Below, piece by piece: positions 38,830 to 49,732 of a DNA stretch of 64,000 nt. The position numbers and the translations under genes were made by a program. The stretch's first letter is position 1. Every line of letters begins with the position of its first letter. Source of the DNA: Hydractinia symbiolongicarpus (Eukaryota; Cnidaria; Hydrozoa; Anthoathecata; Hydractiniidae); the NCBI RefSeq assembly GCF_029227915.1, contig NC_079886.1, forward strand, positions 20,128,501-20,192,500, written 5' to 3'. The notes under the pieces were generated by a model. That model worked only from the letters and a program-made list of their open reading frames with translations. It ran no database searches and had not been told where the DNA came from.

Positions 38830-39369
38830 GATAAAAATAAAGGGAACTTCAAATTTCTAAGGTATGTGATGTTCAAGATTTCAGCTGCAGTGTTAGTTTA
38901 ATTGTGTATAGCTATATTTTATATGTTTTTTTTCTGTGATTCAATTTCTCCATAGAATTATGCAGTCAAAAAAACGAAAGATAATATTGTACCTCCTACA
39001 AGAAAAAGTTGCAGAATTTCTCAGCCTACGAAATTTTCTGAAAGATAGAAGCATTTTCTAGCCTCGAATGTAGAATAGAATGTATTACAATGGACGCTTT
39101 ATAACTCGAGCAGCCACGGTGAATTTAAAACTGTTCGAGTTATGGAGAGGTTCGGGTAATAGAAAGTTGGGAGCTTTTTCAAGTTTTTTTTATATAAATG
39201 TTGTATAAATGGGCAATTAAGCGTGATTTTTCCTCCGTATATGGAATGGGGGCGAAATCTTTTTGTACAGGATAACATCTCGACCTTGTAGGCTAAGAAC
39301 GGACTGAAAAAATAAAAAATACAAAATATTTTATCTCAACGATTTATTCTTGGGAAGAAAATAAATCCG

Positions 39370-39762
39370 AAATTAGCTTTCTTGTATGAAGAACATCTTT
39401 TTCAACAGTCTGATTTCAGCCCCTTGGTGATCTTAACATTGCCTCCCAGAAATTTGAAAAAGGGCTGAAATCTTCAAGAACACTTATAGCTTTCCGCACT
39501 TCGTTCGTTGGTTTGGTTACTATATCTTCATATCTTCGTCGTTATTTTCTTCATCCTCTTCGTTTTCTTTTTGGGTTCCAGTTACTTCAACAATTATATC
39601 AACAGTTGTTACTCTGCCATGCGATGTGGTTACTTCGTTGTCGAAATCCACATAATCGTCGGTTGAGATGTCAGTGTCGATTTGCCCAGCAAACATTTCT
39701 TTAGAAACTGATAAATTAGCATTTAGAGTCTGAATAACGTCTATCTTGTGAAGAAATTCCAA
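39370..39762 (-). pseudogene. Tigger/pogo transposase C-terminal tail
   Basis: Minus strand reads SMEFLHKIDVIQTLN-type sequence, an acidic stretch (KENEEDEENNDEDMK), then in another frame PTNEVRKAISVLEDFSPF and HTRKLISDLFSSQE. An acidic linker followed by a helix of the form EA..AL..L..F is the usual C-terminus of Tigger/jerky-type transposases. No DDE domain remains. Confidence 0.45.
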
Positions 39763-39858
39763 TTGTCAGATTTATTCAACATGAAATTATTGCTTTTGTG
39801 TTATCACGTTTATAAAGATAATTGGACCCCCTCAGTCGGAGATGAATTTTAAGGTTTT

Positions 39859-40137
39859 ATGGAGTCCACAAATATAATGGAGAAGTACGCAGTAGCCGTC
39901 AAAATAGACGAAGGAGAAGTTACTGGTCATCTCCCGCTTGGAAGATTTGGAAAGATTGCAAAAACTGTTTTATATTTTCTAACTAGTGACAAGAGCCATG
40001 GGTGCACAATAACCGTCACTGGAAAGGCCATAAATGCTGTAGATGGCCTCGGGATGAAAGTTCCATGTAAACTATTTTTTCTCGCCGAAAAATTTTTATT
40101 GATATTTTTGCAAGATAAGCCAACAAAATTTTTGTAA
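39859..40137 (+). CDS. HIRAN-like domain ORF, copy 1
   Basis: A 92-residue frame reads KYAVAVKIDEGEVTGHLPLG, FGKIAKTVLYFL and CTITVTGKAINAVDGLGMKV then PCKLFF. The order YAV....G..VGHLP....K...FL......I...VTGK......G...VPC.L matches the HIRAN-like domain of many animal repeat-encoded proteins. A clear relative is at 62104-62346. No start or partner exon is certain. Known HIRAN domains bind DNA ends in HLTF-type remodellers; any such role here is inference. Confidence 0.5.
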   Translation: MESTNIMEKYAVAVKIDEGEVTGHLPLGRFGKIAKTVLYFLTSDKSHGCTITVTGKAINAVDGLGMKVPCKLFFLAEKFLLIFLQDKPTKFL

Positions 40138-41352
40138 AACATTATGTAATTTTTCCAAATGAAAATAAAAAGTTGATTTACCTGTCTTTCCAATTTGTAA
40201 CCCACCCCTGTGAAGCATGAAATGATTCAACAGCCAACTATTTTGCAAACTCTAGGGCTTTTCATTTAGCATCGGTCCACTGATAGGAACATTCTCGCTT
40301 CAGAACATAAGCAACCCTTTGTAGACAGCTTTGTTCACTTGCTCATTTTTTTCTGGGATGACTCGTTTTGATAACTGCCCACTGTTATATTGATTGAATA
40401 TTTTGTTTTGTTTTTTTCCATGTTGAGAATGTACTGCTAGGTACAGCGAATCGGGCAGCATCGTCAGAATTTTCATTCTAACTAGGAGAATCTGCCTTGG
40501 TGGAAATCTAGGGTGAAACTTGCACTGCCCAGAAGTATGCTGATAATAATTTATTGAAAATCATGAAATTATATTTTCTTACAAAAATGTTCTCTGCAGC
40601 TCAAAGAATAATCAACATCCACATTTGAGTCACAGAAAGTTACAAAAACATACAGGTAGCTTATTTTTTGACAACAAATATTGTTGTATGTTATTATAGC
40701 TCTCATATTTTGTTATTTTATAAATATATATATATATATATATGCGGTATGTTTGTATTTATAATTTGAATAACTATAAAAAGCCTTCAATTCATGAAAA
40801 ACAATCGAAGCATGATTCAACTTTTTGATTGTATATTATTGTGGGTGTTGATATACATTTGTCTACTGAAGATGAACTTAAATGAGTATATCTGTAATTC
40901 AGTTTTATTATTAAGGCGCAGTCAATAAATGATGATTATGAAACGGCATTACAACCTCTTATTCTCTATACTAGAGTCAATAACTTTTTTATATTTTTTA
41001 TTTATACTTTTTTTTTTTAATTTTCTTTATTTAAACATAGTATATATTGATCATGTTCAAAACTCATATATTATTTATGAATTTGTTGATGACTTCTATT
41101 TCTTTTTCTCTTTAAGAACTATTTCTGGTTTCCAAAATTTGGATATTTTTTCTTGTCAAAACCAGGGTACCAACCAGGTTGTGTAAACAAGTTATATGAA
41201 AGTTTCCTTTAAAACCAAACATGATCGATCTTCCTTACATTTTTCATCCATTTTTAAGTTAATAATTTGTACTTAAGTATTTGGTTTACCCTTAATGTGG
41301 ATTGCTTGTTAGGACGGGCTTCTTGGAACCTCCGCTGATAGAGAAAAACTGA

Positions 41353-44300
41353 ATGGATACTGAGTTTTTATATTCTTTGCAAGTTGATCAAGCAAAAAAC
41401 GAAAACAAAAATTTACAGCAAGAACGCTCAAAGAAATTGCCTGACCTGATGAATAAGAGGAAGAGCAGTGTCCCTGTGCGTGATCCCATTTTGGGCTCAA
41501 AGCTACGTATTTTCAAAGCAGGATGTCAGATGTTGCATGTTTGCGATTGGGTAGGAAGTCTCTGTGATGAACCAGAATACTTTGGAATTTAGGACTTTTC
41601 ATCGAATACTATCTATCCTACAGTAAGTGTCTATGCTGCCGTTTTCAAGGTGATAGAAATTGAGTCTCCCATGCTTATGTCAAAGGACAGAGAAGTTGCT
41701 TTTTATGATTATAATGTTGTTAAAGAGGATTTTCAACAAAAGGAAGATAGTCAACTAACAGAAGATGCTGAAAGCAATACATTTCAACAGGTATATTATA
41801 AATATGTCACTTTCTTTTGACACAACCTTTTTTTAAATCCAATGTTTTTCACTATGCAACTTTTCATTGTTCATTGTTTTGTTATTTTCTAGGCGAAAAG
41901 GAAAAATTCAGCTAATTCTATAGTACGATCCTTTCGATTCTTACTGTAGCAAGCCCTTGGTATTTTCAAGGTGCACCACTATTATAATTGTAGATCTTGT
42001 ATGATTTTGAATGGTCCTATCAAGATATCGGTGGGTTAAGTACTTCCTTATGGTAACATATAGCTGAACAACTTCTCTACTAAGTTATTACACTTTTTTG
42101 TACATTTTTTTTTTCTGTAAAAATTTTTTGCAGAAATAATATTGCCTTATGGGAATTTAATTTGGCACAACTGTGTTGAAATTGTAAAGTTTCGAAAGCA
42201 TGCGAAATGTATAGCAGAGGTCCTCATAAATTAGCAGGAACGTGTCAAATTTTTTTCAGAAAACGGTGAACCTTTTGGGCCATCCTAAGTTTCATTTTTC
42301 GGCATCTTTATTTCACATAAAGAAAATGCGGTATGACATTATTGCAGTGTTCCATTGTTCAATTGAAATTGTCCACATGTGAACGATCCTCAACAATATT
42401 GTTTGGCTTCTGCCTATTTTTATCTCCCATTATTTGGCTGATAAATTTTTAACACATCAACCACTTCCTTATAGTTAACAATATTTTAATAAGAATATTC
42501 TCGGGTTGTTATTCATTTGATCTCACCTATAGAAATATCAATAGAAACATAATGGCTTCTCTATCTTTTTTTTTTCAAAACAAGATTTTTTCGATATGGG
42601 ATTTCCACTTGGTCAGGCTTATATGGTCTTGGAGAAATTTAAGGACAAATGTTCAAATCATCGTGAACGTGACTCTGAAATTTTGCATTCCTATGTCACA
42701 TCTACAAGGGCAGGTAATTCTAATAATTCAAAATTGGCATCATCAAATAAAAGAAGATCCACATGGAGGTGGAACAAGGTAAAAATCAGTGGATAGAAAA
42801 TCATCGTATAAGCAGCTGTTAGATATAGCTGAGAATATGTTTTTCCCCAATGGTAAAAGCAAACGAGGAATGAAAAGATTTGAAACAAAACTTGGTGGGG
42901 TTGGTGTTGAAGATTTATCAGATAAATTAGAAATGAATGGTGATTCTGTTGATTGTACTATTGGTTAATCTATTGAACAACTTGAAATCACCATATAAAC
43001 TGTATTTACTTACAAAATCTACCCACATTCTTACCCATTACTTCCTCACCCCACTTGCCTCTATCTTCTTCATTGAATAAACAAACAGAACCAATAGAAA
43101 TTTACTTTTTTAAGTTTTGTCCAAAATATTTCTGATAGACTTAAATTTTTGACCTTTTATAAGAACTTATGGCTTCAGAGGTCTATAAATTTATAAAAAT
43201 TTTCAAGAAGTACTCCATTTTCTTCCAACTGAGACATGACATGATTTTATGCATAAAACGTATTTAGTTTATGTCTTATAGGGAAGTACCAGGATACAAT
43301 GAAACTGCTTGAAACAATTTAATAGCTACACAAAATATGGAGTTTACTGCACCCCTTACAGCTGATCAAAAAAAAGAAGATAAACAACGAAAAACAAAAC
43401 TTTTGCAGGAAAGAACGAGAAGAATTTTGGTAGAACCAGCTGTAGACGTACCTCATGTTATCATAACCGTGCGACATTTGAGTTGTGGTTCGAAAACACG
43501 TCTTTTTAAAGCTGATTCAAAAAATGGCACAGGTATATGATTGTCGATAAACCTATCCAGTTGTATCTGAAAGGTGAAGTGGCATTTAATGGTTTCTCTG
43601 TAGCAGATGATTTTAAAAAACTAAATAAAACACGGAAATTAGAGCATGAAGCACATTTTAATAACACATATGAGCAACAATCAAAAGAATATGTTAATCG
43701 GGACAATTTTTACAATGACATGATTGATATTTATTCATGTGATGAAATTATGAAATCAGGGATAGTAATCAGTTATTTTGGCGAATCAGGGGTTGGTCAT
43801 GGTGTCACTAAGGACATTTTCTCTAAATTTTTTATCGTATTTTAAAGTATTTTAAACTAAACAATGTTGGAAAAGCACTAACACATTCTTTTATTCAATT
43901 TGGACAGTTTCCAGTTTCTCCTTGTGAGGCATCTTTGGAACATGCATTAATTATTTGGTGATGTGTCTGACAAAACTCTGTTTGGTTCTTTCCTCCATTA
44001 TTTACCCATGTCAGAAAGATCTATGATTCTCCAATTTGTGAATAAAAAATATCCAACAAATGACTTCCAGCCAATTGTAGATGTTTCAAGTGAGTACAAA
44101 GTATTTGACAACCTAACAATGTTAACATAAAGAGTCTTTGTATCAGGGCTGCTAACACTGCATTAATACGACTACCAAATTTTTCTCTAACATACATCGT
44201 TAATGGCATGGGAAACTTTTGGAAAAATATTAGCCGGTCTGAACTTAAATCCATTTATCGATGTGTCATTCCTACTACAGAAAAGGTCATAGATGCTATT

Positions 44301-44624
44301 TCCAACAATGAAGAGCAGCAAGTAGACCAAAAAATCACCACTTGGTTACACAGATTTTTACGTTCTTGTTGCCATGACGATTTGCCCTGTTTTATGACAT
44401 ACATTACTGGATCACATAATTAATGGCCTAGTGACATATTGAAAGTGGAATTTGTAGATCAACCAGTTGACCACTTAAGACCAACGACCCAAACATTTTT
44501 TAAGGTATTGCTACTACCAAGACAGTATGTGTCGTTCGGCCAAATGTCGGAAAATATTAAAAAGTTTATTAAAACAGACGAGTTTTGGTTGATACAAGAT
44601 GATATTTTAGACTTGAACGAGTGA
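41353..44624 (+). pseudogene. HECT-type E3 ligase-like gene, degraded
   Basis: Pieces in order: 41353-41592 (QERSKKLPDLMN, LRIFKAGCQMLHVCDWVGSL), 41593-41800 (SVYAAVFKVIEIES), 42596-42796 (PLGQAYMVLEKFKDKC), 43337-43845 (a second N-terminal-like piece, then YSCDEIMKSGIVISYFGESG, VGHGVTKDIFSKFF: start of a HECT N-lobe), 43850-44200 in shifting frames (LTHSFIQFGQFPVSPCEASL, LFGSFLHYLPMSERSMI) and 44208-44624 (CFMTYITGSHN, LRPTTQTFFKVLLLPR: C-lobe). In the usual C-lobe motif T-C-F the thioester Cys is Phe here. Several stops and shifts. Probably a transposon-spread HECT copy, inactive as a ligase. Confidence 0.6.
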
Positions 44625-44957
44625 GAACCTAATCCATTTGATATTAAAGAACCTCGAATTGTTGTGTTTTTATACTAACTTTCTGTTGTATTGATTTTGT
44701 TCGCTTTTGCAGTTTGCTGATCACAAAAAAATTAGCCAGTAGACATTTTTTTTTAATTTGAGCTGTTTTTGATAAGACGTTATTCTTTTTCTTTTGAACA
44801 AACACAGGTAGTCGCTTTACATACATATTCTTAATTGTTTTGTTAGTTGTCATTTTGTTATTATGAACACACTTACACATGTACTATGTCTGTGTTATCA
44901 AATGTTCCATCAATCAAATTCTTAAAAAATACTGACAATAGTCAAAATCTGTGTCAG

Positions 44958-46184
44958 TCAACAAACGTTAAGATTATGTTTTCGAAAATAATGAGTACTG
45001 CACCTTAAAATAGTTGATCCAGGATTGTACATAAGAAATTCGGAGTTTGGTCCAGTAGGATTCAATCCTTTGATTTGCTGTGGATGTTCCAAATTGGAAT
45101 CTTTTTCCACCAGCAAAGGACTCGGTCGCACTTCTTCTATGTCTTGCAAACTCCTGCAATGCTCAGATTTTCTGTACCACAGTCTGCTTTGATGTGACGC
45201 GCAGTACCTTGAAATCAATAAAACGAATTGATTTAATCTCTGTATTAATAATAGCAGTGGCGGAGGAGTTCCTTTTTCACAAGCTTTGGATTTGTAATAT
45301 AGTATTATCATACTTCCTTTTATTACGTACCTATTTATCCGCCACATTCTAAAATTGTCTTGAATGAAAAATGTTAAAGAATACCTTTTATACTTTCTAC
45401 AAAGTCTAGATAGTACGTAGATATAACGGCTGGGTCATTATTAGTACTTGATACTCTCAACCATAAAATCTTTCTTGAGTATCGAAATAACACTGTTATG
45501 TGAAAAATAGAGCTTCCTAATTGTCACCAATATAATCAAACCGTAAAGCTTACCCATCAATGCACACGTGAATACAAAAACCGTAAGCTTATCTCATAGC
45601 CATCTAGAGAGATGCCACGTGTAATTTGGTCCCTAAGGTGTAAAAAATCAAAATTGCTAGTTCAATCTATCTTTTTTTCTATTTCTATTTATGCTGACCT
45701 TTGATATATATTTTCTACGGCAGAATCTTCGCTTGGTTCTTGCTTAAACTCCTTCCGGGTCAATACATTTCAACAATTGTCGAATAATTTCACTAATAAA
45801 ATGAATGTTATACCAAGTTTATTACCAAAGCAAAGGTTATGTGTTACTTTAAAATAATTAATTAGGTTCCTGCTTTCATTGATACCATATAACATAAGCA
45901 ATCGATTTTTCATTGCACGATAACCACTATGTTGGCCGCTCTCTTTTAATTCAACCTTAAACAAATCATACTGCTATAATGATTTGAAAATATTCAAAAC
46001 ATATCAATGACAGAAAAAAGTTGTTCACCTGTAACGCTGCAATCACAAATGTTAATGGAAGTTTTCCCATTTTTCTTATCAGCATCAGCGACTTTAAGAT
46101 GCGATTCAAAGTTCGATTGCTGAATACAAAGATTGCGAGTGCAGAGATGTGAGGCTGAACAGACTTGAACACTAATTCTCTCAC
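44958..46184 (-). pseudogene. Integrase-core (rve-like) transposon ORF, degraded
   Basis: Minus strand, N to C: SNRTLNRILKSLML (HTH), ELKESGQHSGYRAMKNRLLM with LYGI, a catalytic-type ADCGTEN reading near 45175, then FARHRRSATESFAGGKRFQF and TANQRIESYWTKLR with WINYFK. This order (GYR.M...L, D.GTEN, ..Y.T..NQRIE.WW..LR) matches an integrase-core protein family common in cnidarian genomes. Frames shift several times. Confidence 0.6.
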
Positions 46185-46416
46185 CTTATGTCTACATTAT
46201 GGACTTGTTTCAGAAAGCATGATAACGTTTTATGATTTCATTACCTGCGTTTAGTCAAGTTGAGATACATAATGTAACGTATGTCATGTAATAATGTAGT
46301 TAGCAAATAAAGCATTTAAGATAGCAGAAAAGATACGGGATACTCCTTCTATCATTAACAAACTTTTCTGCAAACTCATTATAAATCCAGTGAAATCGAA
46401 ACAACGTGCGAAGGTT

Positions 46417-46541
46417 ACAACTCGAGTTAAAGTTATAACTCGAGTTATAAGTTAAAACTCGAGTTATAAGTTAAAACTCGAGTTATAAGTTATAGCTCGA
46501 GTTATAACTTATAACTCGAGTTATAACTGGAAAACGAGTTA
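46417..46541. repeat. Palindromic satellite built on AACTCGAGTT
   Basis: Six or more copies of AACTCGAGTT, each a perfect palindrome, separated by ATAAGTTAA or its inverse, so the whole block is near self-complementary. It lies just before the LINE fragment at 46645. Confidence 0.85.
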
Positions 46542-46644
46542 AATTTTAATATAAGTCGAGGTGGCACAAATATGCCACCGTAATGTTGTAATGTATTTTG
46601 AGTTTTAATATACCTCCTTTTTCCAAGAATTTGTTTCACAACTC

Positions 46645-47691
46645 ATGCTTTTTATTGAATCAAAGCTTTCGGTCTTCTTCTCTGCTTACAGAAGGAATTA
46701 TAACACACAACATGTTATAATTCGTCTGTTGGAAGAATGGAAGAAAAAATTGGACGTAAATTATGTAGTCCTAATGGACCTATCTAAAGCCTTCGATTGT
46801 GTTCCACGCGACGTTGTCTCGATATAAATTCACTTAAATTTATTCTATCATATCTTACGAATAGAAAACAATGTACACCAGTTAATGGAACTTACAGCCT
46901 TTTCGAAATAATCTTGTCTGGTGTCCCACAAGGATCTATATTAGGACCTATTATTTTTAATATTTTTATAAATGATTTATTTTATTTTATCTCTAAGTGT
47001 AACATACATAACTACACAGATGACAACACCCTATCTGCTTTCTCAAATTCGCTTAATCAATTGATTACACTGCTAGAAAATGACTCTACATTCATGGCTA
47101 GAAATGAATAAAATGATAGTTAACCCAGACAGATTTCAAGCAATTACTTTATTCAGAAACAAAAAAGATAATTCTGATCTTGAAGTAAGTATTGGTGAGA
47201 AAATGATTAAAACAGAACGCACCGTAAAATTATTGGGTGTGACCATTGATGATAAATTAAGTTTTAATGAACATTTGAGAAAAGTTTGTAAAACGGCATC
47301 AGCACAATAAAATTCTTTGTTTAGACCTAAAAATATTCTACCCCTAAAAGCAAAACAAATCTTGTCACCAAGTTTCGTGTTTTCAAATTTCAACTATTTC
47401 CCTTTGATATGGCATTTCTCGTCAACAAAGTCACTTTTAATGGTGGAGAGAATATTCAAAACACTGACAGGCAATAACCCTTCTTATATGAAGGACATTT
47501 TTATCTTAAAAAATAAAGTCAGACCCACCAGAAAAAACAATGTTAAAAATCTAGAAGTTGTAAGATTTAAAACAACTACGTTTGGAACAAATAGCCTGCG
47601 CTCTTTGGGGCCAAGAATTTGGAACGATTTACCGTTTCATATCAAAATCATTAAAAATTTAATTGATTTTAAGAAAAAGATTAAACTTTGA
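46645..47691 (+). pseudogene. LINE reverse transcriptase, 5' truncated
   Basis: Readings in order: SAYRRNYNTQHVIIRLLEEW, VVLMDLSKAFDCVPRD (motif A), SGVPQGSILGPIIFNIFIND (motif B), YTDDNTLSA (motif C, YADD to YTDD), LLGVTIDDKLSFNEHL, then the C-terminal RPTRKNNVKNLEVVRFKTTT and IWNDLPFHI before TGA. Three frame shifts (near 46800, 47090 and 47315) split it. The tail is typical of the CR1/Jockey/RTE group. Inactive. Confidence 0.85.
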
Positions 47692-47869
47692 AATGGTAAG
47701 GTTTGTCTTTGCAACTTGTGTGAAAAATATTTCCGTGTAAATAAATTTATTTAGTATATACGCATTTTCTTTTATAGTCGGTTTTCATTAGTTTTTGTAT
47801 GTATTTATTAAAAACTACTGTAAATTATATATCCGACTTTAAATTATTTAAACAAACAAACAAAAAAAC

Positions 47870-49055
47870 TACAGGAAAATTGTTGGTCTTAATCTAGAAA
47901 ACAAGTATGTGGTTGCAGCTCCAACAACAGGATCAATGAAGACAATGAGAGGAAACAATAGTATGTACAAAATACTAAAAATAGTGGGATGTTTGCAGTC
48001 ACCTGAAAGATTTCGATCTACAGAGATGCGCAAATACTGTGCCACAATAACTCAAATAGCAGACTTTGAAAATTATCTTCGCTGGATGGCAACACATTTG
48101 GGACATGACATAAGTGTGCATCGCGAATATTATCGCTTGAAGGAGTAAACTGTTAAAATATTAAAAGTCTCAAGACTGTTAATGGCGATTGATTAAGGTA
48201 ATGCTGCAAACTTTTCTGGCAAGAAATTATCTGAAATTTCAGTAGAAGGTATGCCATTGTTCATAAATTCATGAATGCTTCTATCGTGCTTGATTTGATG
48301 GCTTAACTTCCACCACGGTTCAGCTCGCACCTTACGGGTACAAATTTTGCGACTGCAAAATATTTCGTTACTTTCCAAAGCATGTTGTCGGTCAAACCCA
48401 TCGCCAAGCAAATTTTCACGTTCGTTGTTACTGATTGCAAAGTGATCCAAAAAGTCTTCCAAAAGTTCCCAAATCTCAATCCAAAATATTGAGTACACCA
48501 AAATATATCATTTTTTACATCCGTGAAAACTTGTATCCTTGAATTATTTATTGTGTATTTGCTTTACGTAGATCATTCCTTGCATGAAAGTAGTTGTAAA
48601 CGGGAACGTTATTTTTGTACGCTGTTCAACTGAGAGCACTGAACGTGACCTCTTTCTCCACACAAGTGTGAATTAATTTTATTTTTTTGAACTGCCTGCA
48701 CTGATCCCTGATAAGGACGACTTGCAGGATGATGATGGTGGTGAAAAAGGTGGTACTGAAAATATTACGTCACCTGGTGCAGCACTACCAAGCTGGTGAG
48801 TGATAGTACATCTCCGACTGATTGTTTCTCCAACCTATTGCAGCTTTTCCTTCTTTTGAGCAAGTGATTTGATATTTTTCAGATCATACTGTTAGAGGTA
48901 AGAGGCTATCGTCGAAAAGGGAAATGGATGTAGTATTTAAGTCGTTGCACAAATACGTAAACACGGACAAGCTGCCCGGAAAAGCAGAATGTCTAAAGCT
49001 CATCGAAATAAAACCTGTCCTCAAGGGCAGAAAATGGACGAACATAAAGAGATAG
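47870..49055 (+). pseudogene. Tyrosine-recombinase-like transposon gene, two exon-like pieces
   Basis: Piece one (about 47873-48180) reads KIVGLNLENKYVVAAPTTGS, FRSTEMRKYCATITQ, LRWMATHLGHDISVHREYYR then, after a stop, VKILKVSRLLMAI. RK...(T), HLGH....H..YYR fits the C-terminal boxes of tyrosine recombinases, with the nucleophile Tyr in REYYR. Piece two (about 48878-49055, after an AG) reads KYVNTDKLPGKAECLKLIEI, KPVLKGRKWTNIK, the small PGK..C..... EP.L..R.W..IK module that follows such domains in related repeat proteins. Frame lost between them. Function inferred from family resemblance. Confidence 0.45.
48193..48501 (-). other. Unrecognised ORF between recombinase-like pieces
   Basis: A 102-residue open frame with EDFLDHFAISNNERENLLGD and IPSTEISDNFLPEKFAALP. 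No domain recognised. It lies antisense between the two recombinase-like pieces and may be part of another inserted repeat. Confidence 0.25.
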
Positions 49056-49256
49056 GAAAATAATTTACAAAGAGGTGGCAAGCCACCGCAATGATGAACT
49101 CAACCTGTTAGGTCTTTGAAAATAAGCTAGAGGTTGTACTCCTCTAGAGAATATGCCTCAAAAACCACAATTCTCCCTTTTTACAAGGAATTAATTAAAA
49201 AAATATAAAAAAATAAAAAGGACGCAACACATTTGAAAAGATGAACAGAACTTTAA
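49049..49256 (+). repeat. Dispersed repeat Y, copy 2
   Basis: Same orientation and near-identical to 27123-27335. Its end coincides with the start of the minus-strand LINE tail at about 49257, so the LINE may have inserted at its edge. Confidence 0.8.
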
Positions 49257-49303
49257 CTAAGGGCAGGTAGGTTTCGACCCATATTTCTGAACCTAAGTAC
49301 CCT

Positions 49304-49366
49304 GGATGTCTAGCTGGGTCACCTCGAAGAGGTCCGCGGACAGTCATCAGCAGAAACTAGACATCC
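49304..49366 (-). other. Inverted-repeat structure in the 3' tail of copy A
   Basis: GGATGTCTAG (49304-49313) and CTAGACATCC (49357-49366) form a 10-bp stem. Inside are ACCTC-GAA-GAGGT and, overlapping it, GTCC-GC-GGAC. It lies close to the 3' end of the LINE, where RT recognition structures usually sit. The role is inference; it does not fit a hammerhead core. Confidence 0.45.
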
Positions 49367-49432
49367 CTATCTTCCTAAAATAAACTTTGACCACTTTCTG
49401 TTCAACTTTGCTATTCTTTGTTTTTAAATCAG

Positions 49433-49715
49433 GTAATAAGTGGAGTCGTTACTCTCCAAAGAGAAGATCATGTGTGATCAAACCCCCCTGCTAATATTAT
49501 ATTTTTTATTTTTATTTTTATTTTTATTTTTTTATAACTGGGGTAATAAGTGGAGTCGTCACTCTCCAAAGACAAGACCTAGTATGATCAAACCCCCTTG
49601 TTAACTTAATTTTTATTTGATTTTGTTTTTATTTTTATTTTTGACTTGGGTAATAAGTGGAGTCGTCACTCTCCAAAGACAAGACTGAGTGTAGTCAAGC
49701 CCCCTTGCTGACTCA
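49433..49715 (-). repeat. Triplicated 3' UTR motif of copy A
   Basis: Three copies about 105 bp apart of (plus strand) GGTAATAAGTGGAGTCGTCA-type sequence, then CTCTCCAAAGACAAGA and TCAAACCCCCTTG, separated by T-rich spacers. The same motif appears once, in the opposite orientation, at 58440-58495 after copy B. Confidence 0.85.
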
Positions 49716-49732
49716 TTCTGGTTAAAATATTC

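Noticed and set aside
49304-49366. Hammerhead or HDV-like ribozyme
   Set aside because: One strand has CTGATGA but no properly placed GAAA, and the stems do not fit either fold.
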